Origin: Saccharothrix coeruleofusca
Lineage (GTDB): Bacteria > Actinomycetota > Actinomycetes > Mycobacteriales > Pseudonocardiaceae
Reading direction: 5' to 3'
Length of the DNA: 64,000 nucleotides
Assembly (NCBI RefSeq): GCF_014648515.1
Contig: NZ_BMRG01000006.1
Location: forward strand, 128,861-192,860
Shown: piece after piece, positions 43,698-51,841 of the stretch
Position numbering within the stretch: the first letter of the stretch is position 1
Layout: the number at the start of each line of letters is the position of its first letter
The notes under the pieces: generated by a model
What the model saw: the letters and a program-made list of their open reading frames with translations, nothing else
The model's database searches: none
What the model was told of the DNA's origin: nothing
Program-made: the position numbers and the translations under genes

Positions 43698-44100
43698 GCT
43701 GCGCGTCCCGGTGGCCGCGCCCGCCGAGCGGACCTGGGCGGCGCTGACCGACTGGCCCCGCCAAGGCGAGTGGATGCTCGCCACCACCGTCCGGGTCACC
43801 AGCGGCGACGGCACCGGCACCGGCACCGGGCTGGCGGCGTTCACCGGCATCGGGCCCATCGGGTTCACCGACACCATGCGCGTCACCGCGTGGGAGCCGC
43901 CCACCCGTTGCGCGGTGCTGCACACCGGGCGGGTGGTGCGGGGCACCGGCGAGTTCCGCGTCGTCCCGCTGGGTGAGCGCTGCGAACTGGTCTGGTCCGA
44001 GGACATCGCGCTGCCCGCCCTCGCCCGGCCCGCCTTCCTGCTCGGCGTGCGGTGGTCGCTGCGCAAGTTCGCCGCTTTTGCGAAGGAGTACCGCCGGTGA
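43684..44100 (+). CDS. SRPBCC-family protein
   Basis: 138 residues with the SRPBCC (polyketide cyclase/START-like) fold: LELRVPVAAPAERTWAALTDWPRQGEWML, GLAAFTGIGPIGFTDTMRVTAWEPPTRCAV and RGTGEFRVVPLGERCELVWSEDI. It binds a hydrophobic ligand by family; no catalytic residues are obvious. The GTG start overlaps the DivIVA-like gene, and the stop overlaps the tag start (GTGA), so it is part of a tight operon ending in tag. Confidence 0.85.
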   Translation: MTALELRVPVAAPAERTWAALTDWPRQGEWMLATTVRVTSGDGTGTGTGLAAFTGIGPIGFTDTMRVTAWEPPTRCAVLHTGRVVRGTGEFRVVPLGERCELVWSEDIALPALARPAFLLGVRWSLRKFAAFAKEYRR

Positions 44101-44636
44101 ACCGGTGCCCGTGGGGCGACACCACGCCCCTGTACCGCGAGTACCACGACACGGAGTGGGGCGTCGAGCTGCACGGCGAGACGGCCCTGTTCGAGCGGAT
44201 GTGCCTGGAGTCGTTCCAGTCCGGCCTGTCGTGGCTGACCATCCTGCGCAAGCGGGAGAACTTCCGGGCCGCCTTCGCCGGGTTCGTCCCCGAGGTGGTG
44301 GCGGAGTTCGACGACGACGACTTCGCCCGGCTCATGGCCGACGCGGGCATCGTGCGCAACCGCGCCAAGATCACCGCCACCATCGCCAACGCCCGCGCGG
44401 TCGGCGAGCTGGACCGGCCGCTGGACGAGCTGCTCTGGTCGTTCGCGCCGACCGGTCCGCGCCCGCGCCCCGCCACCCTGGCCGACGTGCCCGCGACCAC
44501 CCCGGAGTCCAAGGCCATGGCCAAGGAGCTCAAGCGCCGCGGGTTCGTCTTCCTGGGCCCCACCACCTGCTACGCGCTGATGCAGGCCACCGGCATGGTG
44601 GACGACCACATCGCCACCTGCTTCCGCGCCGGGTAG
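44097..44636 (+). CDS. tag: 3-methyladenine DNA glycosylase I
   Basis: 179 residues. The Tag-specific motifs are complete: NRCPWGDTTPLYREYHDTEWGV with the zinc Cys and the Trp/Tyr of the base pocket, LTILRKRENFR, DAGIVRNRAKI, and the C-terminal zinc region TTCYALMQATGMVDDHIATCF. It excises 3-methyladenine. The TAG stop codon is contributed by a beta-type box (GGGTAGTGGT), so the repeat abuts the reading frame directly. Confidence 0.95.
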   Translation: MNRCPWGDTTPLYREYHDTEWGVELHGETALFERMCLESFQSGLSWLTILRKRENFRAAFAGFVPEVVAEFDDDDFARLMADAGIVRNRAKITATIANARAVGELDRPLDELLWSFAPTGPRPRPATLADVPATTPESKAMAKELKRRGFVFLGPTTCYALMQATGMVDDHIATCFRAG

Positions 44637-44681
44637 TGGTCACCGGCCCCGCGCGGCGGGTCGGGTAGTACTTGCCGGGCG
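44631..44681 (+). repeat. Beta dimer at the tag/enoyl-CoA hydratase junction
   Basis: Boxes GGGTAGTGGTCACCGGCC (44631-44648) and GGGTAGTACTTGCCGGGCG (44663-44681) start 32 bp apart. The first includes the stop codon of tag. The genes on both sides are convergent. Confidence 0.88.
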
Positions 44682-44684
44682 CGG

Positions 44685-45467
44685 TCAGCGGCCGGTGAAG
44701 CGGGGCGGGCGCTTGGCCACGAAAGCCTCGACCGCCTCGCGGTGGTCCGCCGTCGCGCCTGCCTCGGCCTGCGTGCGGGCCTCGACCTCCAGCGACTGCT
44801 CCAAGGAGCCCCAGGCGGCCCCCAGCGCCTCCTTGATCTTGGCGTAGGCGGTGGTCGGGCCGGACGCCAGCTTGCGGGCCAGCGCCTGCGCGGTGCTCAC
44901 CACCTCGCCGTCGGGCACCACCTGGCTGACCAGGCCGATGCGCAGCGCCTCCGCCGCGTCCACCGGCTGGGCCAGCATCATCATCTCCATCGCCCGGCCG
45001 TGGCCGACCAGCCGGGGCAGCGTCCACGACGCGCCCGAGTCCGCGCTCAGCCCCACGTTGGCGAACGCCATCAGGAACTTCGCCGACTCCCCGACCACGC
45101 GCAGGTCGCTGGCGTAGGCCAGGGAGGCGCCCGCGCCCGCCGCGGTGCCGTTGACCGCCGCGATCACCGGCTTGGGCATCCCGGTGATCGCCCTGATCAG
45201 CGGGTTGTAGTGCTGCTCGACGGTGCGCAGCGGCGCGGGGTCGCCCGCCTGCAGCAGGCTCACGTGCTCCTTGAGGTCCTGCCCCGCGCAGAACGCCCGC
45301 CCCGCCCCGGTCAGCACCACGGCGCGCACCGACTCGTCCCCGGCCGCCTCCTCGACCGCCGCCAGCAGCCGCTCCTTGAGGGAGGTGGTGAAGGAGTTGA
45401 ACGACTCCGGTCGGTTCAGCGTGAAGGTGCGGACGCCGTCGGCGTCCTCGGTCAGGAGTTCGGACAC
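44685..45467 (-). CDS. Enoyl-CoA hydratase/isomerase (PaaG-like)
   Basis: 260 residues, crotonase fold. The oxyanion-hole segments are RAFCAGQDLKEHV and VNGTAAGAGASLAYASDLRVV. SADSGASWTLPRLVG has Asp in place of the usual catalytic Glu pair, a pattern seen in isomerase-type PaaG proteins. The GTG has GGAGGGCC upstream. It follows a PaaX-type regulator on the same strand with a gap of about 20 bp, which supports a role in phenylacetate-like degradation, although no other paa genes are here. Confidence 0.9.
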   Translation of the reverse strand: MSELLTEDADGVRTFTLNRPESFNSFTTSLKERLLAAVEEAAGDESVRAVVLTGAGRAFCAGQDLKEHVSLLQAGDPAPLRTVEQHYNPLIRAITGMPKPVIAAVNGTAAGAGASLAYASDLRVVGESAKFLMAFANVGLSADSGASWTLPRLVGHGRAMEMMMLAQPVDAAEALRIGLVSQVVPDGEVVSTAQALARKLASGPTTAYAKIKEALGAAWGSLEQSLEVEARTQAEAGATADHREAVEAFVAKRPPRFTGR

Positions 45468-45484
45468 GAAAGGCCCTCCGGTTC

Positions 45485-46303
45485 TCAGTGGGTGCCCAGG
45501 CAGTCGTCGACGAACTTGCGCGCGGCGGGCGCGAGGCGGGCGGTGTGCCGGTCGAAGAACTCCGCGGCCGCCGCGCCCGGCCAGTCCTCGGGCAGCAGCT
45601 CGCGGGGCAGGCCGGGATCGCGGAACAGGAACTTGCGCCAGGCGTGCAGGAACCGCTGGGACGTGGCGAACGCCTCCGCGGCCGACGAACCGTCCACTGC
45701 GGACACCGCCGGTTCCCACTCGGCCACGAAGCGCGCGTAGTCGCGGCCCAGCTCGGCCAGGTCCCACGCCCGCGCGGCCAGTTCGGCCGGGTCGCCCTCG
45801 TGCTCGCCGTGGAACGTGCTGGCCGTCACGCCCTCGGCGGCCAGCACGTCGGCCAGCTCCGGGGACGGTCGGGGAGCGATCCACGTCACCGGTCCGAGCG
45901 CTCCGTAACCGAGCAGTTGCAGAGAGGAGGACAACCGCTCGCGCGCCTCGCGGGCGGGCAGCTCCTGCGGCACCACCACGTGCCAGCGACCGTCCCAGGT
46001 GGACGGGCGGGTGCGGTAGATGCGGGCGGCGGCCTCGTCCAGCCGCCTTTCCGCGCGGGGTGTCATGGCGTAGCCGGGGCCGTCGGGCAGCCGCACGGGC
46101 GTCAGCCAGCCCTGCCGGACCGTGCGCGACACCGCCGTGCGCACCGCGGGCGCGGCGAAGTCCAACGGCTCCAGCAGCCGGACCAGGGCGGCGATTGTCG
46201 CGGCGCCGCCCCGCTCGCGCAGGTGGCCGCCGTAGACGTCGAAGAGCGCGGAACGGGCTCGCACGAGGACCGAGTCTGTCAGGGCGACCCCGCGACACGC
46301 CAC
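45485..46303 (-). CDS. PaaX-type transcriptional regulator
   Basis: About 272 residues. The N-terminal winged helix (RSALFDVYGGHLRE...LVRLLEPLDFAAPAVRTAVSRTVRQGWLTP) and the central PaaX domain (WDGRWHVVVPQELPAREARERLSSSLQLLGYGALGPVTWIAPRP), with the C-terminal domain RKFLFRDPGLPRELLPEDWPG, are typical of phenylacetyl-CoA-responsive repressors. The first residues are uncertain: the GTG at 46303 precedes an atypical MACRGVALTD. It is probably co-transcribed with, and regulates, the downstream enoyl-CoA hydratase gene. Confidence 0.87.
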   Translation of the reverse strand: MACRGVALTDSVLVRARSALFDVYGGHLRERGGAATIAALVRLLEPLDFAAPAVRTAVSRTVRQGWLTPVRLPDGPGYAMTPRAERRLDEAAARIYRTRPSTWDGRWHVVVPQELPAREARERLSSSLQLLGYGALGPVTWIAPRPSPELADVLAAEGVTASTFHGEHEGDPAELAARAWDLAELGRDYARFVAEWEPAVSAVDGSSAAEAFATSQRFLHAWRKFLFRDPGLPRELLPEDWPGAAAAEFFDRHTARLAPAARKFVDDCLGTH

Positions 46304-46527
46304 AGCGCCGAGGCGTGTCGAGAACGCGCGCCGGTCGGCGCGGTCGGGGAAAATCGTTGCGGCTGGGCGGTCCTGGACCCGGCAGGCGCGCCCGTCAAGA
46401 TCATCGGCACCCCTTCCGGCGTGCCGAAAGATCGGTTCGGTTTCGCTGTCGAGTCCGCATAGGGGAGAATGGCCCTCGTGTCCGGCCCTGGTCGGAGCGG
46501 GGAAGATGTTGACGGAGGGAGCACGCT

Positions 46528-46695
46528 ATGGCGGCCATGAAGCCCCGGACCGGCGACGGTCCCCTTGAGGTGACCAAAGAGGGGCGGGGCATCGTGATGC
46601 GCGTTCCGCTGGAGGGCGGTGGGCGACTCGTGGTCGAGATGTCGGCGGACGAGGCCAACGCGCTCGGCGACGCACTCAAGGCGGCCGCGGGCTGA
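46528..46695 (+). CDS. DUF3117 small conserved protein
   Basis: 55 residues from ATG to TGA: MAAMKPRTGDGPLEVTKEGR, then a basic/hydrophobic core and ...VEMSADEANALGDALKAAAG. This is the near-invariant actinobacterial DUF3117 protein (Rv1211-type), which in mycobacteria lies between tagA and glgA. GGAGGGA precedes the ATG. The function is unknown; the length and conservation suggest a structural or regulatory peptide. The preceding 224 bp (46304-46527) contain no other gene that I can support. Confidence 0.9.
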   Translation: MAAMKPRTGDGPLEVTKEGRGIVMRVPLEGGGRLVVEMSADEANALGDALKAAAG

Positions 46696-46822
46696 CCAGC
46701 CGGAACCCAGGAGTCCAGACGCCCCGGTTCCACAGTGGAGCCGGGGCATCGCTACGTGCGGCCATCACCGTGACCGCCGCCGTGACCGAGTGAACACCAG
46801 CCAGACCCTGGAGGACGCTGCC

Positions 46823-48250
46823 GTGCGCCTGCCGCTGCCCACCCCGCTGGCCGCCGTCGAGGTGGCCGATTCCGCCCGACGGGGCGTGCCGCGGGTCGTG
46901 CTCGTCGCGGCGGGTGAACCGCCGGTGCTCGGACCGGGCGGCGAGGGACTTCCGGAGGACGTCAGCGCCCAGGCGGGGGTGACCCGCCGGGTGGACGACC
47001 GGTGGGTGCTCGGCGTCGGCGACGGCACGGCCGCGCAGTGGCGGCGGGCGGGCGCGGCGCTGGCCAGGGCGCTGGGCGAGGACGGCACGACGCCCTCCTG
47101 CGACGTGCTGCTGCCCGAGGACGCCGACGCCGAGGCGGTGCGCGGGTTCGTGCTCGGCGCGGTGCTGGGCGACTACCGGTTCAAGGTGACCGAGCAGCCC
47201 ACCCCCGAACGGGTGCGCTCCTATCGGCTGGTCGTGTCCGATCCCGGTTACACCGAGGTGCTGGCCGAGGAGGCCCGCCGGGCCCACGTGCTGGCTTCGG
47301 CCACCGCGCTCAACCGCGACCTGGCCAACGCGCCGTCCAACGTCAAGGACCCGGCCTGGCTGGCGTCCACGGCGGCCAAGCTGGCCCGCGCGGTGCCCGG
47401 CCTGGACGCCGTGGTCCGGGACGAGAAGTGGCTGGCCGCGCGCGGCTTCGGCGGGGTGCTGGCGGTGGGCGGCGGGTCCGCCCGGCCGCCCCGGCTGCTG
47501 GAGCTGTCCTGGCGCGGCGGCGACGGGCCGCACCTGGTGCTGGTCGGCAAGGGCATCACCTTCGACACCGGCGGCATCTCGATCAAACCCGCCGACGGGA
47601 TGCACCTGATGCGCACCGACATGTCCGGCGGCGCGGCGGTGATCGCCGCGCTGATCGCGGTGGCCCGGCGCGGCCTGCCGCTGCGGGTGACCGGCCTGGT
47701 GCCGTGCGCGGAGAACCACGTGTCCGGCTCGGCCTACCGGCCCGGCGACGTGGTGCGCCACTTCGGCGGCACGACCAGCGAGATCGGCAACACCGACGCC
47801 GAGGGCAGGCTGGTGCTGGCCGACGCGATGGCCTACGCGGTGCGCGAGCTGGCGCCCGACCTGATGGTGGACGTGGCCACGCTGACCGGCGCGATGAAGG
47901 TCAGCCTCGGGCTGCGCACCGGCGGGTTCTTCACCGGCTCCGACGAGCTGGCCCGGCGGGTGGTCGAGGCGGGGCAGCGGGTCGGCGAGGCGTGGTGGCG
48001 GATGCCGCTGCTGGAGGAGCACGTGGACGACGTGCGCGGCGAGCTGGCCGACCTCAAGCAGGCCCCCGGCGGGCCGGGCGCGATCACCGCGGCGCTGTTC
48101 CTGCGCGAGTTCACCGGCGGGCTGCCGTGGGCGCACCTGGACATCGCGGGCCCGGCCAGGGCGGAGAAGCCCTACGACGAGGTGGCCCCCGGCGCGACCG
48201 GCTTCGCCGCCCGCACCCTCGTCGAACTCGCCGAGACCTACACCCGCTGA
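46823..48250 (+). CDS. pepA: Leucyl aminopeptidase (M17)
   Basis: 475 residues. The two-metal M17 centre is complete: VGKGITFDTGGISIKP, RTDMSGGAAV and the signature NTDAEGRLVLADA. It cleaves N-terminal residues in the cytoplasm and can also act as a DNA-binding protein in some bacteria. I chose the GTG at 46823 because GGAGG lies 8 nt upstream; a GTG at 46790 would add eleven residues. It ends at a convergent junction containing a decayed beta dimer. Confidence 0.94.
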   Translation: MRLPLPTPLAAVEVADSARRGVPRVVLVAAGEPPVLGPGGEGLPEDVSAQAGVTRRVDDRWVLGVGDGTAAQWRRAGAALARALGEDGTTPSCDVLLPEDADAEAVRGFVLGAVLGDYRFKVTEQPTPERVRSYRLVVSDPGYTEVLAEEARRAHVLASATALNRDLANAPSNVKDPAWLASTAAKLARAVPGLDAVVRDEKWLAARGFGGVLAVGGGSARPPRLLELSWRGGDGPHLVLVGKGITFDTGGISIKPADGMHLMRTDMSGGAAVIAALIAVARRGLPLRVTGLVPCAENHVSGSAYRPGDVVRHFGGTTSEIGNTDAEGRLVLADAMAYAVRELAPDLMVDVATLTGAMKVSLGLRTGGFFTGSDELARRVVEAGQRVGEAWWRMPLLEEHVDDVRGELADLKQAPGGPGAITAALFLREFTGGLPWAHLDIAGPARAEKPYDEVAPGATGFAARTLVELAETYTR

Positions 48251-48255
48251 CCCCC

Positions 48256-48306
48256 GCGCCCGCAAGTACCACCCGACGCCCCCGCGCGGGCCGCTGACCA
48301 CCACCC
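48256..48306 (-). repeat. Decayed beta dimer at the pepA/LysR junction
   Basis: On the minus strand, boxes GGGTGGTGGTCAGCGGCC (48306-48289) and GGGTGGTACTTGCGGGCGC (48274-48256) start exactly 32 bp apart. TAGT has become TGGT in both boxes, so this is the most diverged copy that still keeps the spacing. Confidence 0.8.
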
Positions 48307-48316
48307 GTGCGGGGGC

Positions 48317-49183
48317 TCAGCTGCCCAGCGCGTGGTCGCGGAAGGCGCGCACGGCGGGCGGCAGCGGCTGGTCGGCCTGCCACACCAGGCCGATCTGCCT
48401 GCGCGCGGGCGGCGTGAGCGGCACCTCCACCAGCCCCGTCGGGTGCTCGGCGGGTGGCAGCAGCGCCACGCCCAGCCCGGCCGCGACCAGCCCGCGCACG
48501 GTCTCGGTCTCCTGGCCCTCGAACGCCAGCCTCGGCGTGAACCCGGCCGCCCGGCACAGGTCGTCGGTGATCTGCCGCAGCCCGTAGCCGTGCTCCAGGC
48601 CGACGAACTCCTCCTCGGCCAGCTCGGCCACCCGCACGCCCGCGCGCCGGGCCAGCCGGTGATCGGCGGGCACCACCAGCAGCACCTCCTGCGACCACAG
48701 CACGGCCGAGGCGAACTCCGGGTCCTCCGGCGGCGGGGCCACCAGCGCCAGGTCGACCACGCCCGCCGCCAGGTGGTCCAGCACGGCCTGTCGCGAGTCC
48801 TGGACCAGCCGGAACCGCACGTGCGGGTGCCGCTCGCGGAACCCGCGCACCAGTTCGGGCACCAGCGACCGGCCCAGCAGGTGCAGGAACCCCAGCGCCA
48901 CCTGCCCGCGTTCCGGGTCGACCTCCTCGGCCGCGGCCCGCCAGCCCGCCTCCAGCACCGCCGCGGCCCGGTCCGCCGCCTCCGCGAGCAGCCGCCCGGC
49001 CCTGGTCAGCCGCACCCGGCGGCCGTCCCGCCGCACCACCGGAGCGCCCAGCCGCGCGCCCACGGCGGCCAGCCAGCGGCTGACCGTGGGCTGCGGCACG
49101 CCCGCCGCCTCGGCCGCGCGCGTCACGTGCTCGTCGGCGGCCAAGGCGCGCAGCACGGCCAACTTCGGTGCCAACTCATCCAT
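48317..49183 (-). CDS. LysR-family transcriptional regulator
   Basis: 288 residues from the ATG at 49183 (MDELAPKLAVLRALAADEHV). The helix-turn-helix is HVTRAAEAAGVPQPTVSRWLAAVGARLGAPVVRRDGRRVRLTRAG; the effector-binding domain runs from about residue 90 (RGQVALGFLHLLGRSLVPELVRGF). It is divergent from an MFS transporter and shares a palindromic promoter with it, so it very probably controls that transporter. The inducer is unknown. Confidence 0.93.
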   Translation of the reverse strand: MDELAPKLAVLRALAADEHVTRAAEAAGVPQPTVSRWLAAVGARLGAPVVRRDGRRVRLTRAGRLLAEAADRAAAVLEAGWRAAAEEVDPERGQVALGFLHLLGRSLVPELVRGFRERHPHVRFRLVQDSRQAVLDHLAAGVVDLALVAPPPEDPEFASAVLWSQEVLLVVPADHRLARRAGVRVAELAEEEFVGLEHGYGLRQITDDLCRAAGFTPRLAFEGQETETVRGLVAAGLGVALLPPAEHPTGLVEVPLTPPARRQIGLVWQADQPLPPAVRAFRDHALGS

Positions 49184-49197
49184 CACAGCATCAATTG

Positions 49198-49212
49198 TGC
49201 GCCACTGGCGCA
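49198..49212. promoter_or_regulatory. Candidate LysR operator
   Basis: TGCGCC-ACT-GGCGCA, a perfect palindrome flanked by CAAT and ATTG, lies in the 55-bp gap between the divergent LysR and MFS genes and fits a T-N11-A type site. Confidence 0.6.
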
Positions 49213-49238
49213 TTGGACGTATTGGTTAGCGTCGGTAT

Positions 49239-50522
49239 GTGCCCACTCGGTTGACCACGTCCATCGCCGCGACCGGTTTCGCGACGTTCGCCCTGCTGTA
49301 CGCGCCGCAACCGGTGCTGCCGCAACTGGCCGCCGAGTACGACCTCAGCCCCGGCTCGGCGTCGCTCGCGGTGAGCGCGGCCACCGGCGCGCTGGCGGTG
49401 GTGGTCGTGCCGGTGGCGAGCCTGTCCGGGCGGATCGGCAGGCGGCGGGTGATCGTGTGGTCGGTGCTGGCCGCCGCCGTGCTCGGGCTGCTGCTGCCGC
49501 TCGCGCCCAGCTACCCGCTGTTCCTCGCGCTGCGCGTGCTGCAGGGCGTGGCCACGGCTGGGGTGCCCGCGGTGGCGATGGCGTTCCTGGCCGAGCAGGT
49601 CGGCGCGCTGGGCGTCGGCGCGGCCATCGGCGCGCTGGTGGCGGGCAACAGCGCGGGCGGCATGGTCGGCAGGCTGGTGGCGGGCGTCGGCGCGGACTGG
49701 CTGGACTGGCGCGGCGCGCTGGCCCTGGTGGGCGCGTTCGGCCTGGTGTGCGCGGTGCTCGCGGCGCTGTTCCTGCCCGCCGGGCGGCGGCGGGCGCAGA
49801 CGCCCCGCCCCGGCTTGCGGGCGGCGCTGGGCGACCGGGTGCTGTGGTGCCAGTACGCGATCGCCGCGCTGGCCGTGGCCGCGTTCGTCTCGCTGTTCAA
49901 CGTGGTGTCGTTCCGGCTGGCGGGCCCACCGCTGGAGCTGCCCGCCCGGTTCGCCGCGCTGGTGTTCCTGGCCTACGCGGCGGGCGGGGTGTGCTCGGCG
50001 GTGGCCGGGCGGCTGGCCGACCGGCTGGGCCGGGGACCGGTGGTGCTGGCCTCGCTGGGCGTGGCGGTGCTGGGCGCGCTGGCCACGCTGCCGGACGCGC
50101 TGGCGGCGGTGTGCGCCGGGCTGGCCCTGTTCACCGGTGGGTTCTTCGCCGCGCACGCGGTGGCCGGCGGCTGGGTGGGCGCGCGGGCCCCCGCGCACGC
50201 CAGGGGCCAGGCGTCGGGCGTGTACCTGTTCGCGTTCTACGTGGGCAGCAGCGCGGGCGGCACGGCGGGCAGCGCCGCGTACGGCGCGTGGGGCTGGCCG
50301 GGTCTGGTCGCGGTGGTCACCGGGTGGCTGGCGCTCGCGGGGGCGGCGGCGGTGCTCGCTCAGAAGTCCAGCGGCACGGCGACGGGCGAGCCCTCGCCGG
50401 CGACCGGCACGGTGCCCAGCTGCGGCAGCGCGACCGTGGCCCCGGTGACGCCGACGGTCACCGAGCGCGTGTCCGCCGGTACCTCCACCACCACGGCCAC
50501 CGGGAAGGTGTCGCCGTCGTAG
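49239..50522 (+). CDS. MFS transporter (YnfM/AraJ-like)
   Basis: 427 residues with twelve hydrophobic segments. Motif A-like SGRIGRRRVIVWS sits between TM2 and TM3, and a second loop AGRLADRLGRGPV lies in the C-half. It is likely to be a drug or metabolite exporter regulated by the divergent LysR protein. The last 55 or so residues (from QKSSGTATGEPSPATG) are polar, not MFS-like, and are read antisense to the end of the convergent lipoprotein gene; the overlap is 163 bp. The GTG start lacks a ribosome-binding site. Confidence 0.9.
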   Translation: MPTRLTTSIAATGFATFALLYAPQPVLPQLAAEYDLSPGSASLAVSAATGALAVVVVPVASLSGRIGRRRVIVWSVLAAAVLGLLLPLAPSYPLFLALRVLQGVATAGVPAVAMAFLAEQVGALGVGAAIGALVAGNSAGGMVGRLVAGVGADWLDWRGALALVGAFGLVCAVLAALFLPAGRRRAQTPRPGLRAALGDRVLWCQYAIAALAVAAFVSLFNVVSFRLAGPPLELPARFAALVFLAYAAGGVCSAVAGRLADRLGRGPVVLASLGVAVLGALATLPDALAAVCAGLALFTGGFFAAHAVAGGWVGARAPAHARGQASGVYLFAFYVGSSAGGTAGSAAYGAWGWPGLVAVVTGWLALAGAAAVLAQKSSGTATGEPSPATGTVPSCGSATVAPVTPTVTERVSAGTSTTTATGKVSPS

Positions 50523-51739
50523 CGGGCCCCGACCAGCGGCGCGCGCTGGCCGTCCGGCAGCGTCACGGCGACCAGGTCCTGGGTGATCGCCGCGCCCGCC
50601 ACCCGAGGCAGGTCCCGGCCCTCCAACCGCAGCTCCAGCAGCGCCCGGTCCGGCTGCGAGGCGGTGACCAGCTCGTACTGCGCGCCGTAGCTGACCGGCC
50701 GCTGCCTGCCCAGCCGGAGGCCGCTCACCCCGAGCGAGCCGGTCTTGTCGCCCACCCGCACCTGCTGCCGGGCGGTGGGCGGCCGCTCCGGGCTGTGAGC
50801 GCGGCGCAGCGCGGGCGGGATGTCGGTCAGCGCCTTGCCCGAGGGCACCTCGACCCGCTGCTCCAGCGATTTCGCGCCCACCGTGGCCAGCGACAGCGCC
50901 TCGGTGCCGCCGGACTCGGGCACGGTGTAGACCACCAGCACCGAGCCGGACGCGGGCAGCCGGTCACCGGGCAGCGGGTGGTGCCTGCCCGGCAGCTCCA
51001 GCGCCAGCTCGGGCCGCTGCGGCTGCCAGCCGTGCCACTGGGACTGGCCGAACGCCGGGTCGGTCTCGGTGTGCTTGTCCACCTCCAGCCGCAGCACCCG
51101 CAGTCGCACGCCGTGCTCGGCGGTCAGGTCGCCCTGCTCGGTGCGCCACGACTCCGGGCGGCCGTAGCCGGTCACCCGCACCTCCAGCTGGTCGTCCCTG
51201 ATCCAGGCGTCCGGCACCGGGTCGAGCGGGCGGCCGTCGTCGGGCAGCACGGCCAGGAAGTCCGGCCCGGCCTGGCTGACGCCCTCCTTCGCCGGGTCGG
51301 CCTCCAGGCCGTCGGTGCGCACCAGCTTGCCCACCGGCGTGCTGCGGCTGCCCTGCTCGGGCACCTGCGCGGGCTCGACCACCAGCCGCACGCCCGCCTC
51401 GCTCCGCTCGACCTCCTTCATCGGCACCGGCACCCAGTCGCCCGCCGCGGCCGTGCCGGGCACCTGCACCGGCCCGCACCACAGCCGGGTGTCCACCTCG
51501 GACTCCGCGCCGGTGCGGGCGAACCAGCAGCTGGCGGTGCGGCCCGCGCGGGCGACGAGGCCGAAGTTGAGCGCGTAGCTCAGCTCCGACTCCGCCTGCG
51601 CCTGCAGCGCCTGGGCGTCGAGCACCGGCTGGCCCTTGATCGTCAGCTTGACCTGCTCAGCGCTCCTGGCGGGTGGCGTCGAGCAGCCCGCGACGGCGGC
51701 GACCAGCGCCAGTCCCGCAACGAGCAGTGCGTGCCGCAT
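50360..51739 (-). CDS. Lipoprotein of unknown function
   Basis: 459 residues. A signal peptide with lipobox AVAGC (Cys19) predicts an outer-surface lipoprotein. The mature region is mostly beta-strand-like, with many short polar loops and no domain I recognise; Cys70 and Cys88 (TASCWFARTG, RLWCGPV) could form a disulfide. The C-terminal 100 residues (LVAVTLPDGQRAPLVGARYDGDTFPVAVVVEVPADTRSVTVGVTG) resemble an immunoglobulin-like strand pattern. It overlaps the MFS gene antisense by 163 bp. It lies just upstream of glgA on the same strand, but its stop is followed by the MFS gene, so it is probably a separate unit. Confidence 0.75.
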   Translation of the reverse strand: MRHALLVAGLALVAAVAGCSTPPARSAEQVKLTIKGQPVLDAQALQAQAESELSYALNFGLVARAGRTASCWFARTGAESEVDTRLWCGPVQVPGTAAAGDWVPVPMKEVERSEAGVRLVVEPAQVPEQGSRSTPVGKLVRTDGLEADPAKEGVSQAGPDFLAVLPDDGRPLDPVPDAWIRDDQLEVRVTGYGRPESWRTEQGDLTAEHGVRLRVLRLEVDKHTETDPAFGQSQWHGWQPQRPELALELPGRHHPLPGDRLPASGSVLVVYTVPESGGTEALSLATVGAKSLEQRVEVPSGKALTDIPPALRRAHSPERPPTARQQVRVGDKTGSLGVSGLRLGRQRPVSYGAQYELVTASQPDRALLELRLEGRDLPRVAGAAITQDLVAVTLPDGQRAPLVGARYDGDTFPVAVVVEVPADTRSVTVGVTGATVALPQLGTVPVAGEGSPVAVPLDF

Positions 51740-51841
51740 GTGACCCCCAGCAGTTCGTCCTCCACTGCTTAAAGGCGGTGGGAGACGCCCTGAGTTGCAC
51801 CGAGGGGCCTGTGAGCAATGTCACATGCCGCAATCGCTCGA

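Noticed and set aside
46279-46749. 156-codon minus-strand frame over the DUF3117 gene
   Set aside because: The plus-strand 55-codon gene has a ribosome-binding site and a recognised family; the antisense frame has neither.
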